Assembly (NCBI RefSeq): GCF_900185715.1
Contig: NZ_FYAS01000013.1
Location: 124,001-188,000 of the forward strand
Direction of reading: 5' to 3'
DNA from: Allobosea sp. CS1GBMeth4
GTDB taxonomy: Bacteria; Pseudomonadota; Alphaproteobacteria; Rhizobiales; Beijerinckiaceae
Length of the DNA stretch: 64,000 bases
This document shows positions 1 through 9,506 of the stretch, in pieces (within the stretch, counting starts at the first letter, position 1; each line of letters opens with the position of its first letter). Under the pieces are notes generated by a model, which saw nothing but the letters and a program-made list of their open reading frames with translations, was not told the origin of the DNA and ran no database searches. The position numbers and the translations under genes were made by a program.

Positions 1-357
1 CGGGGCCGCGGCGGTACCGACCGCCATCGGCACGCCATGCTGATGCGCCCGGTCGAGCAGGTCGATCAGACCGCCCACCGGCGCGACGAGCGGGCCGTAG
101 GTCTCGCGGTAGAGGCCTTCCTTCTCCTCGGCGAGCCGGTCGAGCTCGGCCGCGTCGGCGCCGGGGAAATGCGGGCCGATGATGTCGGAGATCGCCATGC
201 CGGCGGTGCGTGCCGAGAAGGTCGCGCGCTCGAAGGGCAGGCCGTATTTGCGGTACCAGACCTCCCAAGCGTCGTCATGGTAGCGCATATTGTCGACGAT
301 GGTGCCGTCCATGTCGAAGATCAGCGCCCTGGCCGGCGTCTCAGGCAGCATCGTCAT
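1..357 (-). CDS. HAD-superfamily hydrolase, beta-phosphoglucomutase-like (C-terminus beyond window)
   Basis: About 119 codons are visible; the gene runs off the left edge. Haloacid dehalogenase motif I, FDMDGTIVDN, lies at residues 14-23, with the nucleophile aspartate first and the acid/base aspartate two residues on, as in phosphatases and phosphomutases. It is followed by a helical cap-like region. Two in-frame ATGs (357 and 351) are possible, and both fall inside the end of rimM, giving an overlap of 11-17 nt that implies translational coupling. The substrate cannot be read from this fragment. In many relatives trmD follows rimM; here this hydrolase does. The family call is firm; the subfamily is a guess. 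Confidence 0.8.
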   Translation of the reverse strand, partial: MTMLPETPARALIFDMDGTIVDNMRYHDDAWEVWYRKYGLPFERATFSARTAGMAISDIIGPHFPGADAAELDRLAEEKEGLYRETYGPLVAPVGGLIDLLDRAHQHGVPMAVGTAAAP

Positions 358-862
358 CCTCGAACAATCCGGCCGGAGGCAGGGCCTCGATACGCTTGGC
401 CGCGATGTCGATGCGCGGCGCGAAGGCCTTGGTGAAGGGCATCAGCACCGAGCGGCCATCCGGCGTCTCGATGTCGATGAGGTCGCCGGCGCCGTAATTG
501 GCGACGGCGGTGACGGTGCCGAGCACGGCTCCGTCAGGGCCGATGACCGAGCAGCCGACGAGATCAGCCTGCAGGAACTCGTCCTCGTCCTCGGGCGCCG
601 GCAGGCGCGAGCGCTCGATATGGAGCTTGACGCCGTTGAGCAGCTCGGCCGCCTCGCGGCTGGTCACGCCCTTGAGCCGGGCGACGACAACTTCCTTGGC
701 GGGCCTGATCTCGGCGATCTCGAAACGCCGGCCCTTCTCGTCGACGAGCGGGCCGTATTCGGCGAGCGCCAGCGGATCGGCGGTGAAGGTCTTGATCCGG
801 ACCTCGCCGCGGACGCCATGCGGCGCGCCGACGATGCCGAGCAGGACGAGGTCGTCGCTCAT
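341..862 (-). CDS. rimM: Ribosome maturation factor RimM
   Basis: RimM binds free 30S subunits through ribosomal protein S19 and helps the 3' domain of 16S rRNA mature. The 173-residue product has the usual length. The N-terminal barrel carries the family signature around residues 9-24 (GIVGAPHGVRGEVRIK), and the C-terminal half contains a PRC-barrel-like stretch (GAVLGTV, then a GDLIDIE segment near residues 115-135). It lies downstream of rpsP on the same strand, the standard bacterial partner, and overlaps the start of the HAD gene. The 171-nt gap to rpsP contains palindromic repeats, so cotranscription with rpsP is likely but not guaranteed. Confidence 0.96.
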   Translation of the reverse strand: MSDDLVLLGIVGAPHGVRGEVRIKTFTADPLALAEYGPLVDEKGRRFEIAEIRPAKEVVVARLKGVTSREAAELLNGVKLHIERSRLPAPEDEDEFLQADLVGCSVIGPDGAVLGTVTAVANYGAGDLIDIETPDGRSVLMPFTKAFAPRIDIAAKRIEALPPAGLFEDDDAA

Positions 863-876
863 GTCAGTTCACGTCA

Positions 877-1011
877 TTCCGGGGCATCGCGCAGCGATGA
901 GCCCGGAATCCAGAAGCACTGACGCTAATGAGCGCGAAGCGATGCGACCGCCCCATTCCATAACCGCAACGGTTCTGGGTTCCGGGCTCTGGCCTGCGGC
1001 CAGCCCCGGAA
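877..1011. repeat. Two REP-like palindromes between rpsP and rimM
   Basis: Two hairpin-forming elements lie in the 171-nt gap. One, at 877-908, has arms starting ttccgggg and ending cccggaa around a gcagcgatg-type loop. The second, at 980-1011, has arms ttccgggctctggcc and ggccagccccggaa. The second closely resembles the element at 20086-20133, so it belongs to a repeated family. Such elements often stabilise or attenuate mRNA inside operons; that role here is inferred. Confidence 0.7.
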
Positions 1012-1033
1012 AGACAATCGCCCCGCATCAGGC

Positions 1034-1396
1034 TCACTCGGCCGCGGCTTCGGCCGGGGCGGCGGCCTTCTCGGCCTTCTTCTCGGCACGCTCCTTGGCC
1101 TTCTCGCCGGGAACTGCCTTGTTCGGGTTGTTGCGGGCCGGGCGCTTCAGCAGGCCGGCGGCGTCGAGGAAGCGCAGGACGCGGTCGGTCGGCTGGGCGC
1201 CCTTGGCGAGCCAGGCCTTAGCCTTCTCGAGGTCGAGCACGACGCGCTCCGGCGAGTCCTTGGCCTTCATCGGGTCATAGGCGCCGATCTTCTCGATGAA
1301 GCGGCCATCGCGCGGCGAGCGGGCGTCGGCGACGACGATGCGGTAGTACGGGCGCTTCTTGGCGCCACCACGGGTCAGGCGGATCTTCAGGGACAT
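1034..1396 (-). CDS. rpsP: 30S ribosomal protein S16
   Basis: S16 is a primary assembly protein of the 30S subunit body. The N-terminus ([20 protein letters not shown], residues 2-21) is a textbook S16 start, followed by the conserved IEKIGAYDP segment. At 120 residues it is longer than the usual 80-90 because of a C-terminal extension from about residue 85 that is almost entirely Lys, Ala, Glu and Pro. Such tails are common in alphaproteobacterial S16. It lies between ffh and rimM on the same strand, the conserved order. Confidence 0.97.
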   Translation of the reverse strand: MSLKIRLTRGGAKKRPYYRIVVADARSPRDGRFIEKIGAYDPMKAKDSPERVVLDLEKAKAWLAKGAQPTDRVLRFLDAAGLLKRPARNNPNKAVPGEKAKERAEKKAEKAAAPAEAAAE

Positions 1397-1452
1397 GGTC
1401 TTCTTCCTTCAGTCTTGCTTCACTTGATCGGCCTCAACGACCGGGTTTCACC

Positions 1453-1543
1453 GTCATGCTCGGGCTTGTCCCGGGCATCCACGTCTTGAACGCCGCCCTC
1501 GAGCGGTGAAGACGTGGATGGTCGACACGAGGTCGCCCATGAC
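1453..1543. repeat. Long imperfect inverted repeat between ffh and rpsP
   Basis: A 91-bp imperfect palindrome begins gtcatgctcgggc and ends gtcgcccatgac, with inner arms acgtctt / aagacgtgg. It occupies most of the gap between the end of ffh and the start of rpsP and can form a long hairpin in either transcript. It looks like an interspersed intergenic element rather than a classic terminator, since no T-run follows. It may tune the ratio of ffh to rpsP expression (inference). Confidence 0.65.
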
Positions 1544-1569
1544 GTCCCGCCCGAGCGCGGAGGAACAAT

Positions 1570-3165
<1,596 letters not shown>

Positions 3166-3491
3166 GCGGTCCTGCTTTGCCTGGCCTCAAGAAGTTGATA
3201 TCGCTTGGGCCCTCCGCCAAACGGTTTCGCGCCCGAGGGCGCAGACGCGCTGTCGGGCGTTGACCTCCGGGCTCTCGGCGGTTCCAAGCGAACGGCCCGG
3301 TCGGCGGATGAGGTTTCGGCGATGTCGGCGAAACGAATGCGCGCGTTAAAGCGGATAAATGCGGCGAAAGTCAAGCTGAAGCGCGCAACAGGCGGCTGCC
3401 GCCATGGGAGATTGCACGGGGCGATTGCAAATTCCGCGGCGGCGTGCCTGTTTCGCCTGCCCATCCGGTCAGGCCTTCCCATGGAGATGAC
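3166..3491. other. 326-nt intergenic region upstream of ffh and of the small secreted protein
   Basis: This gap separates divergent genes and should hold both promoters. On the minus strand, TTGACT (3369-3374) lies 18 nt from TTTAAC (3345-3350), a reasonable sigma70-like promoter for ffh that would leave a leader of about 180 nt. An open frame crosses the gap on the plus strand, but it has no recognisable product or ribosome site and I do not call it. I see no RNA gene here; the conserved 4.5S RNA core is absent. Confidence 0.4.
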
Positions 3492-3905
3492 ATGAAGCTT
3501 CCGGTTCTCGCCGCGGCGCTGTTCGCGCTCGGCCTCACCCAGGCGCAGGCCCAGTCCTGCGAAGGCCATTTCTCCGTCGTCGGCACGCCGATGCTGACCG
3601 GCCTGACCTACAAGACCTGGGACATCGTGCCGAAGCGCGCCCCGGCCCGCGTGCTGAAGGATCTCGGCGCCGCCGTCTCGGCCGAGGGCTTCGCCGACAT
3701 GCGCATCGACAACGCCACGAGCTCGGTCCTCGCCATCCAGGAGACGTCCGGCTCCGGCCGTCCGCAGACGCTGCGCATCACCGCCCGCAAGAGCGGCAGC
3801 GGCACGCGGGTCGACGCCGTCTTCGTCGTTCAGCAGGGCCAGGTCGCTCCCGAGGGCTACGTCCGCGACGCGCTCTGCCGCGTCATCTCCGGCGCGCAGG
3901 GCTGA
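3492..3905 (+). CDS. Small secreted protein of unknown function
   Basis: I do not recognise the family. The chosen ATG gives a clear Sec signal peptide (MKLPVLAAALFALGLTQAQA, residues 1-20) with a cleavage site just before QSCEG. An upstream in-frame ATG would bury the signal behind a charged stretch and is less likely. The mature protein is about 115 residues with one cysteine at each end (SCEG near the N-terminus, DALCRVI near the C-terminus), which could form a single disulfide in the periplasm. It stands alone, divergent from ffh and followed by another exported protein. Confidence 0.75.
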   Translation: MKLPVLAAALFALGLTQAQAQSCEGHFSVVGTPMLTGLTYKTWDIVPKRAPARVLKDLGAAVSAEGFADMRIDNATSSVLAIQETSGSGRPQTLRITARKSGSGTRVDAVFVVQQGQVAPEGYVRDALCRVISGAQG

Positions 3906-4011
3906 GCGGAGCGGGCATCGCGGCGCCAGCGCAGGCGCCGCGACAATCCCGCCAGAATCCGCCATTAGGCGGCGACCCGCCGCACCTGGCGGCGGATCGG
4001 GATCCGCAGAG

Positions 4012-4596
4012 ATGATGACAAGATCGGGCATTGCCCTGCTCACCGCCCTCCTGCTCGCCGGCTGCGCCGGAACGCAGCGCGAGACCGCGCCGCCGAGCGC
4101 CCGCAAGCTGGAGCGCCTCGCCGCCGTGAAGGCGGACCCGGCCGAGGCGGTGCGCATCCTGAACGCCTATCGCGCCGGCAAGGGGCTCGGACCGGTCCGG
4201 CTCGATCCGACCCTGACCGCGATGGCCCAGCGCCAGGCCGAGGCGATGGCGGCGGCCGACGACCTCTCGCATGGCGCCGCCGGCAGCTTCACCTCCCGCG
4301 TCCATGCGGCCGGCCTCGACGCCGTTCGCGCCGCGGAGAATCTCGGCGCCGGCTACTACTCGACCCAGGAGGCGTTCGAGGGCTGGAAGAAATCGTCCGG
4401 CCACGAGGCCAACCTTTCCATGCCGCAGGCGACGCGCATCGGCATCGCCCTCGCCAAGAACCCGCAGACCCGTTACGGCACCTGGTGGACACTGGTGCTG
4501 GCCGGCGAGCCGGAGACGCGCAGGGAGATGCCGGCAGGGCCGCTGGTGCCGGTGCGCGGCGGCGGGACGACGTTCCGCTGGGGCACGCCGCTTTAG
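4012..4596 (+). CDS. CAP-domain (SCP/YkwD-like) lipoprotein
   Basis: The protein is 194 residues. The N-terminus has a lipobox LLAGC (residues 14-18), so it is predicted to be acylated at Cys18 and membrane-anchored. Residues 45-180 form a CAP domain: LNAYRAGKGLGPVRLDPTL (50-68), LSHG with the conserved His (85-88), AAENLGAG with the conserved Glu (107-114) and SSGHEANL with a second His (128-135). Bacterial CAP proteins are envelope-associated and their activity is rarely known. It ends 53 nt before the AbrB antitoxin gene, on the same strand. Confidence 0.88.
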   Translation: MMTRSGIALLTALLLAGCAGTQRETAPPSARKLERLAAVKADPAEAVRILNAYRAGKGLGPVRLDPTLTAMAQRQAEAMAAADDLSHGAAGSFTSRVHAAGLDAVRAAENLGAGYYSTQEAFEGWKKSSGHEANLSMPQATRIGIALAKNPQTRYGTWWTLVLAGEPETRREMPAGPLVPVRGGGTTFRWGTPL

Positions 4597-4649
4597 GTGG
4601 ACCATTGCAGGAGGGAAGGAAATTCCTAACATTTCCTGCGGGGGCCGTG

Positions 4650-4853
4650 ATGATCACGAGCAAGGCGCAGACGACGATTCCCCAGCCGGTCCGCGCCGCC
4701 CTCAAGCTCAGGGAGGGCGACGAGATCGCCTATGTGATCGACGAGGGCCGCGTCGTGATCAGCAAGGCGAGTTCACCGACCGCCGAAGACCCTTTCGCGA
4801 CCTTCGGCGAATGGGACAGCGAGGCCGATCGGAAGGCTTATGCCGAGCTTTGA
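4650..4853 (+). CDS. AbrB/MazE-type antitoxin
   Basis: A 67-residue swapped-hairpin AbrB-family DNA-binding protein. Residues 1-45 read as the classic fold (MITSKAQTTIPQPVR, then LKLREGDEIAYVID and GRVVISKA). The acidic C-terminal tail (ATFGEWDSEADRKAYAEL) is the part that usually binds and neutralises the toxin. The ATG at 4650 follows a G-rich stretch. Its last 14 nt overlap the first codons of the adjacent PemK/MazF-like reading frame, the standard antitoxin-toxin arrangement. Such antitoxins normally repress their own promoter. The partner is frameshifted here, so this may be an orphan. Confidence 0.88.
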   Translation: MITSKAQTTIPQPVRAALKLREGDEIAYVIDEGRVVISKASSPTAEDPFATFGEWDSEADRKAYAEL

Positions 4854-5183
4854 GCAGGGCGACATCGTCCGCGTCCCGTTCCCCTATACGATCGTCCGAC
4901 ACGCCAGCACCGACCGGCTCTCGTCGTCTCGGCCGGCGGCATTGGAGACGGCAGGGCTCTGCTCTGGGTGGTGATGATCACCAGTGCCGAGAACCGCGCC
5001 TGGCCCGGCGACATACCGGTCGGAACGAAGTACCGCGACGCGGGCCTGCCTGCGCCGTCGACGATCCGGCCCTGCAAGATCGCAACGATCGAGGCCCGCC
5101 ATGCGCAGGCGGTCGGACGTGTTGGGACAAGTCAGCTCGCCGAGGTCATGGCGACGCTGAAGGGCCATCTGGGCGCAAGATAG
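4840..5183 (+). pseudogene. PemK/MazF-like endoribonuclease toxin, frameshifted
   Basis: The ATG at 4840 opens a frame reading SFEQGDIVRVPFPYT, the classic PemK/MazF start, but that frame soon degenerates and stops at 4975-4977. From about 4890 a second frame continues the family pattern: DRPTRQHRPALVVSAGG, LLWVVMITSAENRAWPGD, then LPAPSTIRPCKIATIE, ending at 5183. Restoring one base near 4888-4890 would join the two halves into a toxin of about 115 residues. Either a single-base deletion has inactivated it or the read has an error. The intact antitoxin upstream supports the identification. Confidence 0.8.
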
Positions 5184-5241
5184 CTCTTTACAAACGTCCC
5201 CGGCTGGTGATGGCTCTGGTCTTTATCGGAGCCTTCACACC

Positions 5242-5868
5242 ATGACCTTCGAAAGCTGGGCGGCCTTCGCCGCCGCCACCGCCGTCCTTCTCGTCATCCC
5301 CGGCCCCACCATCCTGCTGGTGATCTCCTATGCGCTCGGCCAGGGCTGGCGCACCGCCTTCCCGATGGCGGTCGGCGTCGCGCTCGGCGACTTCACGGCG
5401 ATGACCTTGTCCATGCTCGGCGTCGGGGCGCTGCTCGCGACCTCGGCCACGATCTTCACGGCGCTGAAATGGGCGGGCGCCGCCTATCTCGTCTATCTCG
5501 GCGTCAAGCTCTTCCGCGCCGGCGGCAGCCTGAACGCCGAGCCCCGGCGCGACGCGACACCGGCCCTGAGAATGCTCGGCCATGCCTGGCTGGTGACAGC
5601 GCTGAACCCGAAGGGCATCACCTTCTTCGTCGCCTTCCTGCCGCAGTTCCTCGATCCCAGGGCGGATTTCTGGACGCAGATGCTGATCTTCGAGGCGACC
5701 TTCATCTCGCTCGCCTTCGCCAACGCGCTCGGCTACGCGCTGATCGCCTCGCGCGCCCGGGCCGTCGTCGGCAATCCGCGCGCGATCGGCCTGTTCAACA
5801 AGGCGGGCGGCACCTTGCTGATCGGCGCCGGCATCGCCACCGTGGCGATGCGCTCGGGCAGCAATTGA
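5242..5868 (+). CDS. LysE/RhtB-family amino-acid exporter
   Basis: A 208-residue inner-membrane protein with about six hydrophobic segments. It has the family hallmark near the N-terminus (VIPGPTILLVISYALGQGW, residues 18-36), a second helix pair ending GAAYLVYLGVKLF (about 78-90), and the conserved LNPKGITFFVAFLPQFL stretch near 122-138. The family exports amino acids or related small metabolites by proton antiport; substrate cannot be assigned. It ends 8 nt before the start of the methyltransferase gene, so the two are probably cotranscribed. A second LysE paralogue lies at 31611-32231. Confidence 0.92.
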   Translation: MTFESWAAFAAATAVLLVIPGPTILLVISYALGQGWRTAFPMAVGVALGDFTAMTLSMLGVGALLATSATIFTALKWAGAAYLVYLGVKLFRAGGSLNAEPRRDATPALRMLGHAWLVTALNPKGITFFVAFLPQFLDPRADFWTQMLIFEATFISLAFANALGYALIASRARAVVGNPRAIGLFNKAGGTLLIGAGIATVAMRSGSN

Positions 5869-5876
5869 GGCAGCGG

Positions 5877-6476
5877 ATGAGCGGCAGCGACGCGGATACG
5901 CTCGGCTTCTACGCGGCAGAAGCCGAGATTTATGCGGGGCGCGCCCGCGAACTCGGCGAGGCCCGGCTGCGGCGCTTCGCCGAGTTGGTCCCGCGCGCCG
6001 GCCAGGTGCTCGAGCTCGGCTGCGGCGGCGGGCAGGACAGCGCGGCCCTGCTCGCGCTCGGCCTCGACGTCACAGCGACGGACGGCGCGCCCGAGCTCGC
6101 GGCTCAGGCGGAAGGGCGGCTCGGCCGCCCGGTCCAGGTGCTGCTCTTCGAGGATCTGGTGGCGGAAGCGGCCTTCGACGGCGTGTGGGCGAATGCCTGC
6201 CTCCTGCACGTCCCGCGCCAGGCCTTGGCCGGGATCCTCGCCCGGGTGCACCGAGCGCTGCGCCCGGGCGGTGTCTTCTATGCCAGCTACAAGGCTGGCG
6301 AGGCGGAAGGGCGCGACCGCTTCGGCCGCTACTACAACTACCCGGACGCCGCCTGGCTGCGCTCGGCCTATGGCAGCGGGCTCTGGCACAGCCTCGACAT
6401 CGCCGAGGACATGGGCGGCGGCTATGACCGGGAGCCGACGCGTTGGCTGCACGCGACCGCGATCAAGTTGTCTTGA
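5877..6476 (+). CDS. Class I SAM-dependent methyltransferase
   Basis: A 199-residue Rossmann-fold methyltransferase. Motif I VLELGCGGGQDS (residues 44-55) binds S-adenosylmethionine. An acidic strand-2 end (VTATDGAPEL) and the post-motif region (ANACLLHVPRQAL, then RALRPGGVFYASYK) match the Methyltransf_11/25 type. The start at 5877 directly follows the exporter gene. The substrate is unknown; small-molecule methylation is likelier than nucleic acid methylation because no extra recognition domain is present. Confidence 0.9.
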   Translation: MSGSDADTLGFYAAEAEIYAGRARELGEARLRRFAELVPRAGQVLELGCGGGQDSAALLALGLDVTATDGAPELAAQAEGRLGRPVQVLLFEDLVAEAAFDGVWANACLLHVPRQALAGILARVHRALRPGGVFYASYKAGEAEGRDRFGRYYNYPDAAWLRSAYGSGLWHSLDIAEDMGGGYDREPTRWLHATAIKLS

Positions 6477-6529
6477 AGCGGCAGGCCCGGCCTTGACGCC
6501 GCCCGCTCCGCACACAACCTGCCGAGGTC

Positions 6530-7588
6530 ATGACCCGCCGCAAGCTCCTGCGCCTCCTCGGCATCCCCGCTTTGCTCGGCTCCTCGGGGCTGGCCTGGGC
6601 GTCCTATGCGCGCACGCGCAATCCCTATTACCAGGGCCCGGTCAGCGACCATTTCGACGGGGTGATCTTCAGCGACGGTCGGCCTGTCACGAAAGGCCTG
6701 GCGGACGTGCTGCGCTGGCAGCTCTCGAAGCGCGAGCGCGAGGTCTTCCCGCCCCGGTATCCGGCCCCGCCTCAGGACAAGCCGCCGGCACGCGTCGAAG
6801 GCCTGCGTGTCGTCCATCTCGGCCACGCCTCCTTCCTCTATCAGATCGCCGGGCTCAACATCCTGGTCGATCCCGTCTATTCCGAGCGCGCCAGCCCCTT
6901 CGCCTTCCTCGGGCCGAAGCGGGTGAACGCGCCGGGGGTCGCCTTCGGCGACCTGCCGACGATCGATGTCGTGCTGGTGACGCACAATCACTACGACCAT
7001 CTCGACATCGAGACGCTGGCGCTCGTCCATGCCCGGGACAATCCGCGGATGATCATGCCGCTCGGCAACGACGCGATCGTCAAGGCGCGCGACGGCTCGA
7101 TCCGGGCCGAGGCGCATGACTGGGGGGCGCGGCTGGCGCTGTCGGATAAGGTCGCCGCGACGCTGGTGCCGAGCTATCACTGGTCGGCCCGCGGCGCCTT
7201 CGACCGGCGCATGGCGCTGTGGTGCTCCTTCGTGATCGAGACGCCGGCTGGCAAGCTCTTCCATATCGGCGACACCGGCTATCATGACGGCTCGCTCTAC
7301 GAGCGGCTCGGCCGGGAGCACGGACCGTTCCGTCTGGCGGCGCTGCCGATCGGCGCCTATGAGCCGCGCTGGTTCATGAGCGACAACCACATGAATCCGG
7401 AAGAGGCGGTCAAGGTGATGCGCTCACTGCGGGCCGAGCAGGCGCTCGGCCACCACTGGGGCACCTTCCAGCTCACCGACGAGGGGGTCGACAGGCCGGT
7501 CGCGGCCCTCGAAGTCGCGCTGGCCGAGGCCGGCGTACCGAAAGAGCGCTTCCGGCCGATGCAGCCGGGGCTGGTCTGGAAGGCGTGA
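6530..7588 (+). CDS. Metallo-beta-lactamase-fold hydrolase, NAPE-PLD/UlaG-like, exported or anchored
   Basis: The 352-residue product begins with a basic stretch and a hydrophobic segment (residues 5-25), suggesting an N-terminal anchor or signal. The metal site motif THNHYDHLD is at 151-159 (HxHxDH), preceded by LGHASFLYQIAG and NILVDPVYSERASP, which are typical of N-acylphosphatidylethanolamine phospholipase D-like enzymes. Later ligands are HWSARG, FHIGDTGY and the C-terminal HHWGTFQLTDE. NAPE-PLD relatives cleave phospholipid phosphodiester bonds; the bacterial substrate is not established. It lies downstream of the methyltransferase on the same strand, after a 53-nt gap. Confidence 0.9.
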   Translation: MTRRKLLRLLGIPALLGSSGLAWASYARTRNPYYQGPVSDHFDGVIFSDGRPVTKGLADVLRWQLSKREREVFPPRYPAPPQDKPPARVEGLRVVHLGHASFLYQIAGLNILVDPVYSERASPFAFLGPKRVNAPGVAFGDLPTIDVVLVTHNHYDHLDIETLALVHARDNPRMIMPLGNDAIVKARDGSIRAEAHDWGARLALSDKVAATLVPSYHWSARGAFDRRMALWCSFVIETPAGKLFHIGDTGYHDGSLYERLGREHGPFRLAALPIGAYEPRWFMSDNHMNPEEAVKVMRSLRAEQALGHHWGTFQLTDEGVDRPVAALEVALAEAGVPKERFRPMQPGLVWKA

Positions 7589-7600
7589 GGCGCCTGCCGC

Positions 7601-8479
7601 CTATTTCGGCTGGACGTAGACGTTGATCTCGAGGTTCGGGTCGCCCGGGTCCTTGAGGTCGCTGACATATTCCTCGAGGAAGGCGTCCTTCACGACGATG
7701 TTCTTGGCCTCGAGATAGGCCGTGATCGTCTCATAGGTCGAATCGATGTCGTCGTAAGGCGCGGTGTGGACGAAGCGCAGCGAGCGGCCGACCGGCGACT
7801 GGCCGTTGCGCACGCCGTTGGCGAGGGCCGTCGCCGCGTCCGCCGCCCTGTCGACCGGCAGCATCGCCTCGTATTTGAAGCCGTTGTCGTCCGTCTCGAC
7901 GAACAGGGTCAGCGGCCTGCCGGCGACCTTGAGGCCGGCCTTCTCCGCCTCGCCGCGCAGCAATGCGATGGCCTCCGACAGCTTCTGGAAGCCCTGGTCC
8001 CAGCTGGCCTGCCCCGCGAGCAGCAGCACGGGCTTGGCGGTCAGCTGGATCTCGTCGACATCGGAGGGATCGCCCTGCCTGCCGGCGAGCGTCGCGTTCG
8101 GATTGGGTACGCCGGTCTGCTGTTGCTGGACCGGCGGCGCCGGCTGCGGGTTGGGCAGAGACGGCGGCGGCTGCACGGGTTGCGGCTCGATCGGGACCTG
8201 TGGCGTCGGCGCAGGCTGGACCGGCTGCGGCACGACCTGCCCCTGAGGAGCCGGCGGCGGCTGCACCGGCTGGGGCTCCGCCTGCGCGGGCGCACCGCCC
8301 TGACTACCCTGCGCCGGAGCCTGCTGGGCGGGCTGCGTCGCCTGCGCCTGCGTCGCTCCCGGCGGCGCGGCCAGCGGCGAGCTCTCCACGGCCGAAGGCG
8401 GCGCCACGCGCGTTTGCGCCGCGGCCGGACAGGCCAGGGCGAGCGCCAGGAGAAGCGCGCTGAAGCTCGACTGCCGCAT
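7601..8479 (-). CDS. Exported Pro/Gln-rich protein with GyrI-like effector-binding domain
   Basis: The ATG at 8479 gives a signal peptide ([18 protein letters not shown], residues 4-21). A low-complexity linker of about 110 residues follows, made of [12 protein letters not shown] repeats. The globular C-terminal part (about 140-292) resembles the GyrI-like/AraC effector-binding fold: [16 protein letters not shown], a [11 protein letters not shown] core and [27 protein letters not shown] near the C-terminus. An upstream start (8590) would add 37 basic residues before the signal peptide and is rejected. The gene is convergent with the metallo-hydrolase and divergent from dapF. A periplasmic ligand-binding role is inferred. 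Confidence 0.8.
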   Translation of the reverse strand: MRQSSFSALLLALALACPAAAQTRVAPPSAVESSPLAAPPGATQAQATQPAQQAPAQGSQGGAPAQAEPQPVQPPPAPQGQVVPQPVQPAPTPQVPIEPQPVQPPPSLPNPQPAPPVQQQQTGVPNPNATLAGRQGDPSDVDEIQLTAKPVLLLAGQASWDQGFQKLSEAIALLRGEAEKAGLKVAGRPLTLFVETDDNGFKYEAMLPVDRAADAATALANGVRNGQSPVGRSLRFVHTAPYDDIDSTYETITAYLEAKNIVVKDAFLEEYVSDLKDPGDPNLEINVYVQPK

Positions 8480-8620
8480 GACCGAATATCCCGCGCTGAC
8501 ACGACCGATTCGTGCCGCGCCGCAAGCTACGATGATCCCGCTACGGCAGGAAGATCGGCAAGGGTGGCATTTTTTCGGCGGCTGCCTCATATACCCGCAT
8601 CATCATGGACGTGTGACGAT

Positions 8621-9505
8621 ATGAACGCTCTCGCCAATCGCCGGTTCCTCAAGATGAACGGCCTCGGCAACGAGATCACCGTGCTCGACCTGCGCGGGAC
8701 GAAGCATGTCGTCACCGCGGCCGAGGCGCGGGCCATCGCGCGCGAGGAGCGGGCCCGCTTCGACCAGCTGATGGTGCTCCACGATCCCAAGGCGCCCGGC
8801 ACCGACGCCTATGTCCGCATCTACAATACCGACGGCTCGGAAGCGGGCGCCTGCGGCAACGGCACGCGCTGCGTCGCCAGGGCGATGACCGCGGACCCCC
8901 AGATGGGACAGGCCGGCCGCGACAGCCTGCTGCTGCAGACCAGGGCCGGGCTCCTGCCGGTGACGCGCCAGTCGGATTCCGTCTTCACCGTCGACATGGG
9001 TTCGCCGCGGCTCGCCTGGGACGAGATCCCTCTGGCCGAGCCCTTCGAGGACACCAGCCGCTTCGAACTCCAGATCGGGCCGATCGACGCCCCGATCCTG
9101 CACACGCCCGGCGCCGTCAGCATGGGCAATCCGCACGCGGTCTTCTTCGTCGACGATCCCTATCGCTTCAACCTCGAGCAGATCGGGCCGCTGCTGGAGA
9201 ACCACCCTATCTTCCCGGACCGCGCCAATATCGGCCTCGCCGCCGTCAAGGCGCCGGACCATATCGTTCTGCGGGTCTGGGAGCGCGGCGCCGGCATCAC
9301 CCGGGCCTGCGGCTCCGGAGCCTGCGCGGCCCTGGTCGCCGCCGTCCGCCGCGAGCTCTGCGACCGGAAGGCCACCGTCAGCCTGCCCGGCGGCGACCTC
9401 GTGATCGAATGGCGCGAGAGCGACGGCCATGTGCTGATGACCGGGCCGGCCGCGCTCGACTGGGAAGGCGTTCTGGAGCCTCGTCTCTTCGCCGCCGTCG
9501 CCTGA
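8621..9505 (+). CDS. dapF: Diaminopimelate epimerase
   Basis: DapF interconverts LL- and meso-diaminopimelate, the penultimate step of lysine synthesis and the source of the peptidoglycan cross-linking residue. The 294-residue length is normal. The two catalytic cysteines sit in GACGNGTRC (Cys78) and in RACGSGACA (about residue 230), and [19 protein letters not shown] is the conserved start (residues 8-26). The ATG at 8621 is chosen because the long upstream extension of this frame is only the antisense shadow of the neighbouring proline-rich gene. mtaB begins right after the stop, so the two form an operon. Confidence 0.97.
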   Translation: MNALANRRFLKMNGLGNEITVLDLRGTKHVVTAAEARAIAREERARFDQLMVLHDPKAPGTDAYVRIYNTDGSEAGACGNGTRCVARAMTADPQMGQAGRDSLLLQTRAGLLPVTRQSDSVFTVDMGSPRLAWDEIPLAEPFEDTSRFELQIGPIDAPILHTPGAVSMGNPHAVFFVDDPYRFNLEQIGPLLENHPIFPDRANIGLAAVKAPDHIVLRVWERGAGITRACGSGACAALVAAVRRELCDRKATVSLPGGDLVIEWRESDGHVLMTGPAALDWEGVLEPRLFAAVA

Positions 9506-9506
9506 G

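Noticed and set aside
3205..3495. 96-codon frame in the ffh upstream gap
   Set aside because: No ribosome site, biased composition, and it overlaps the likely ffh promoter and the start of the secreted protein.
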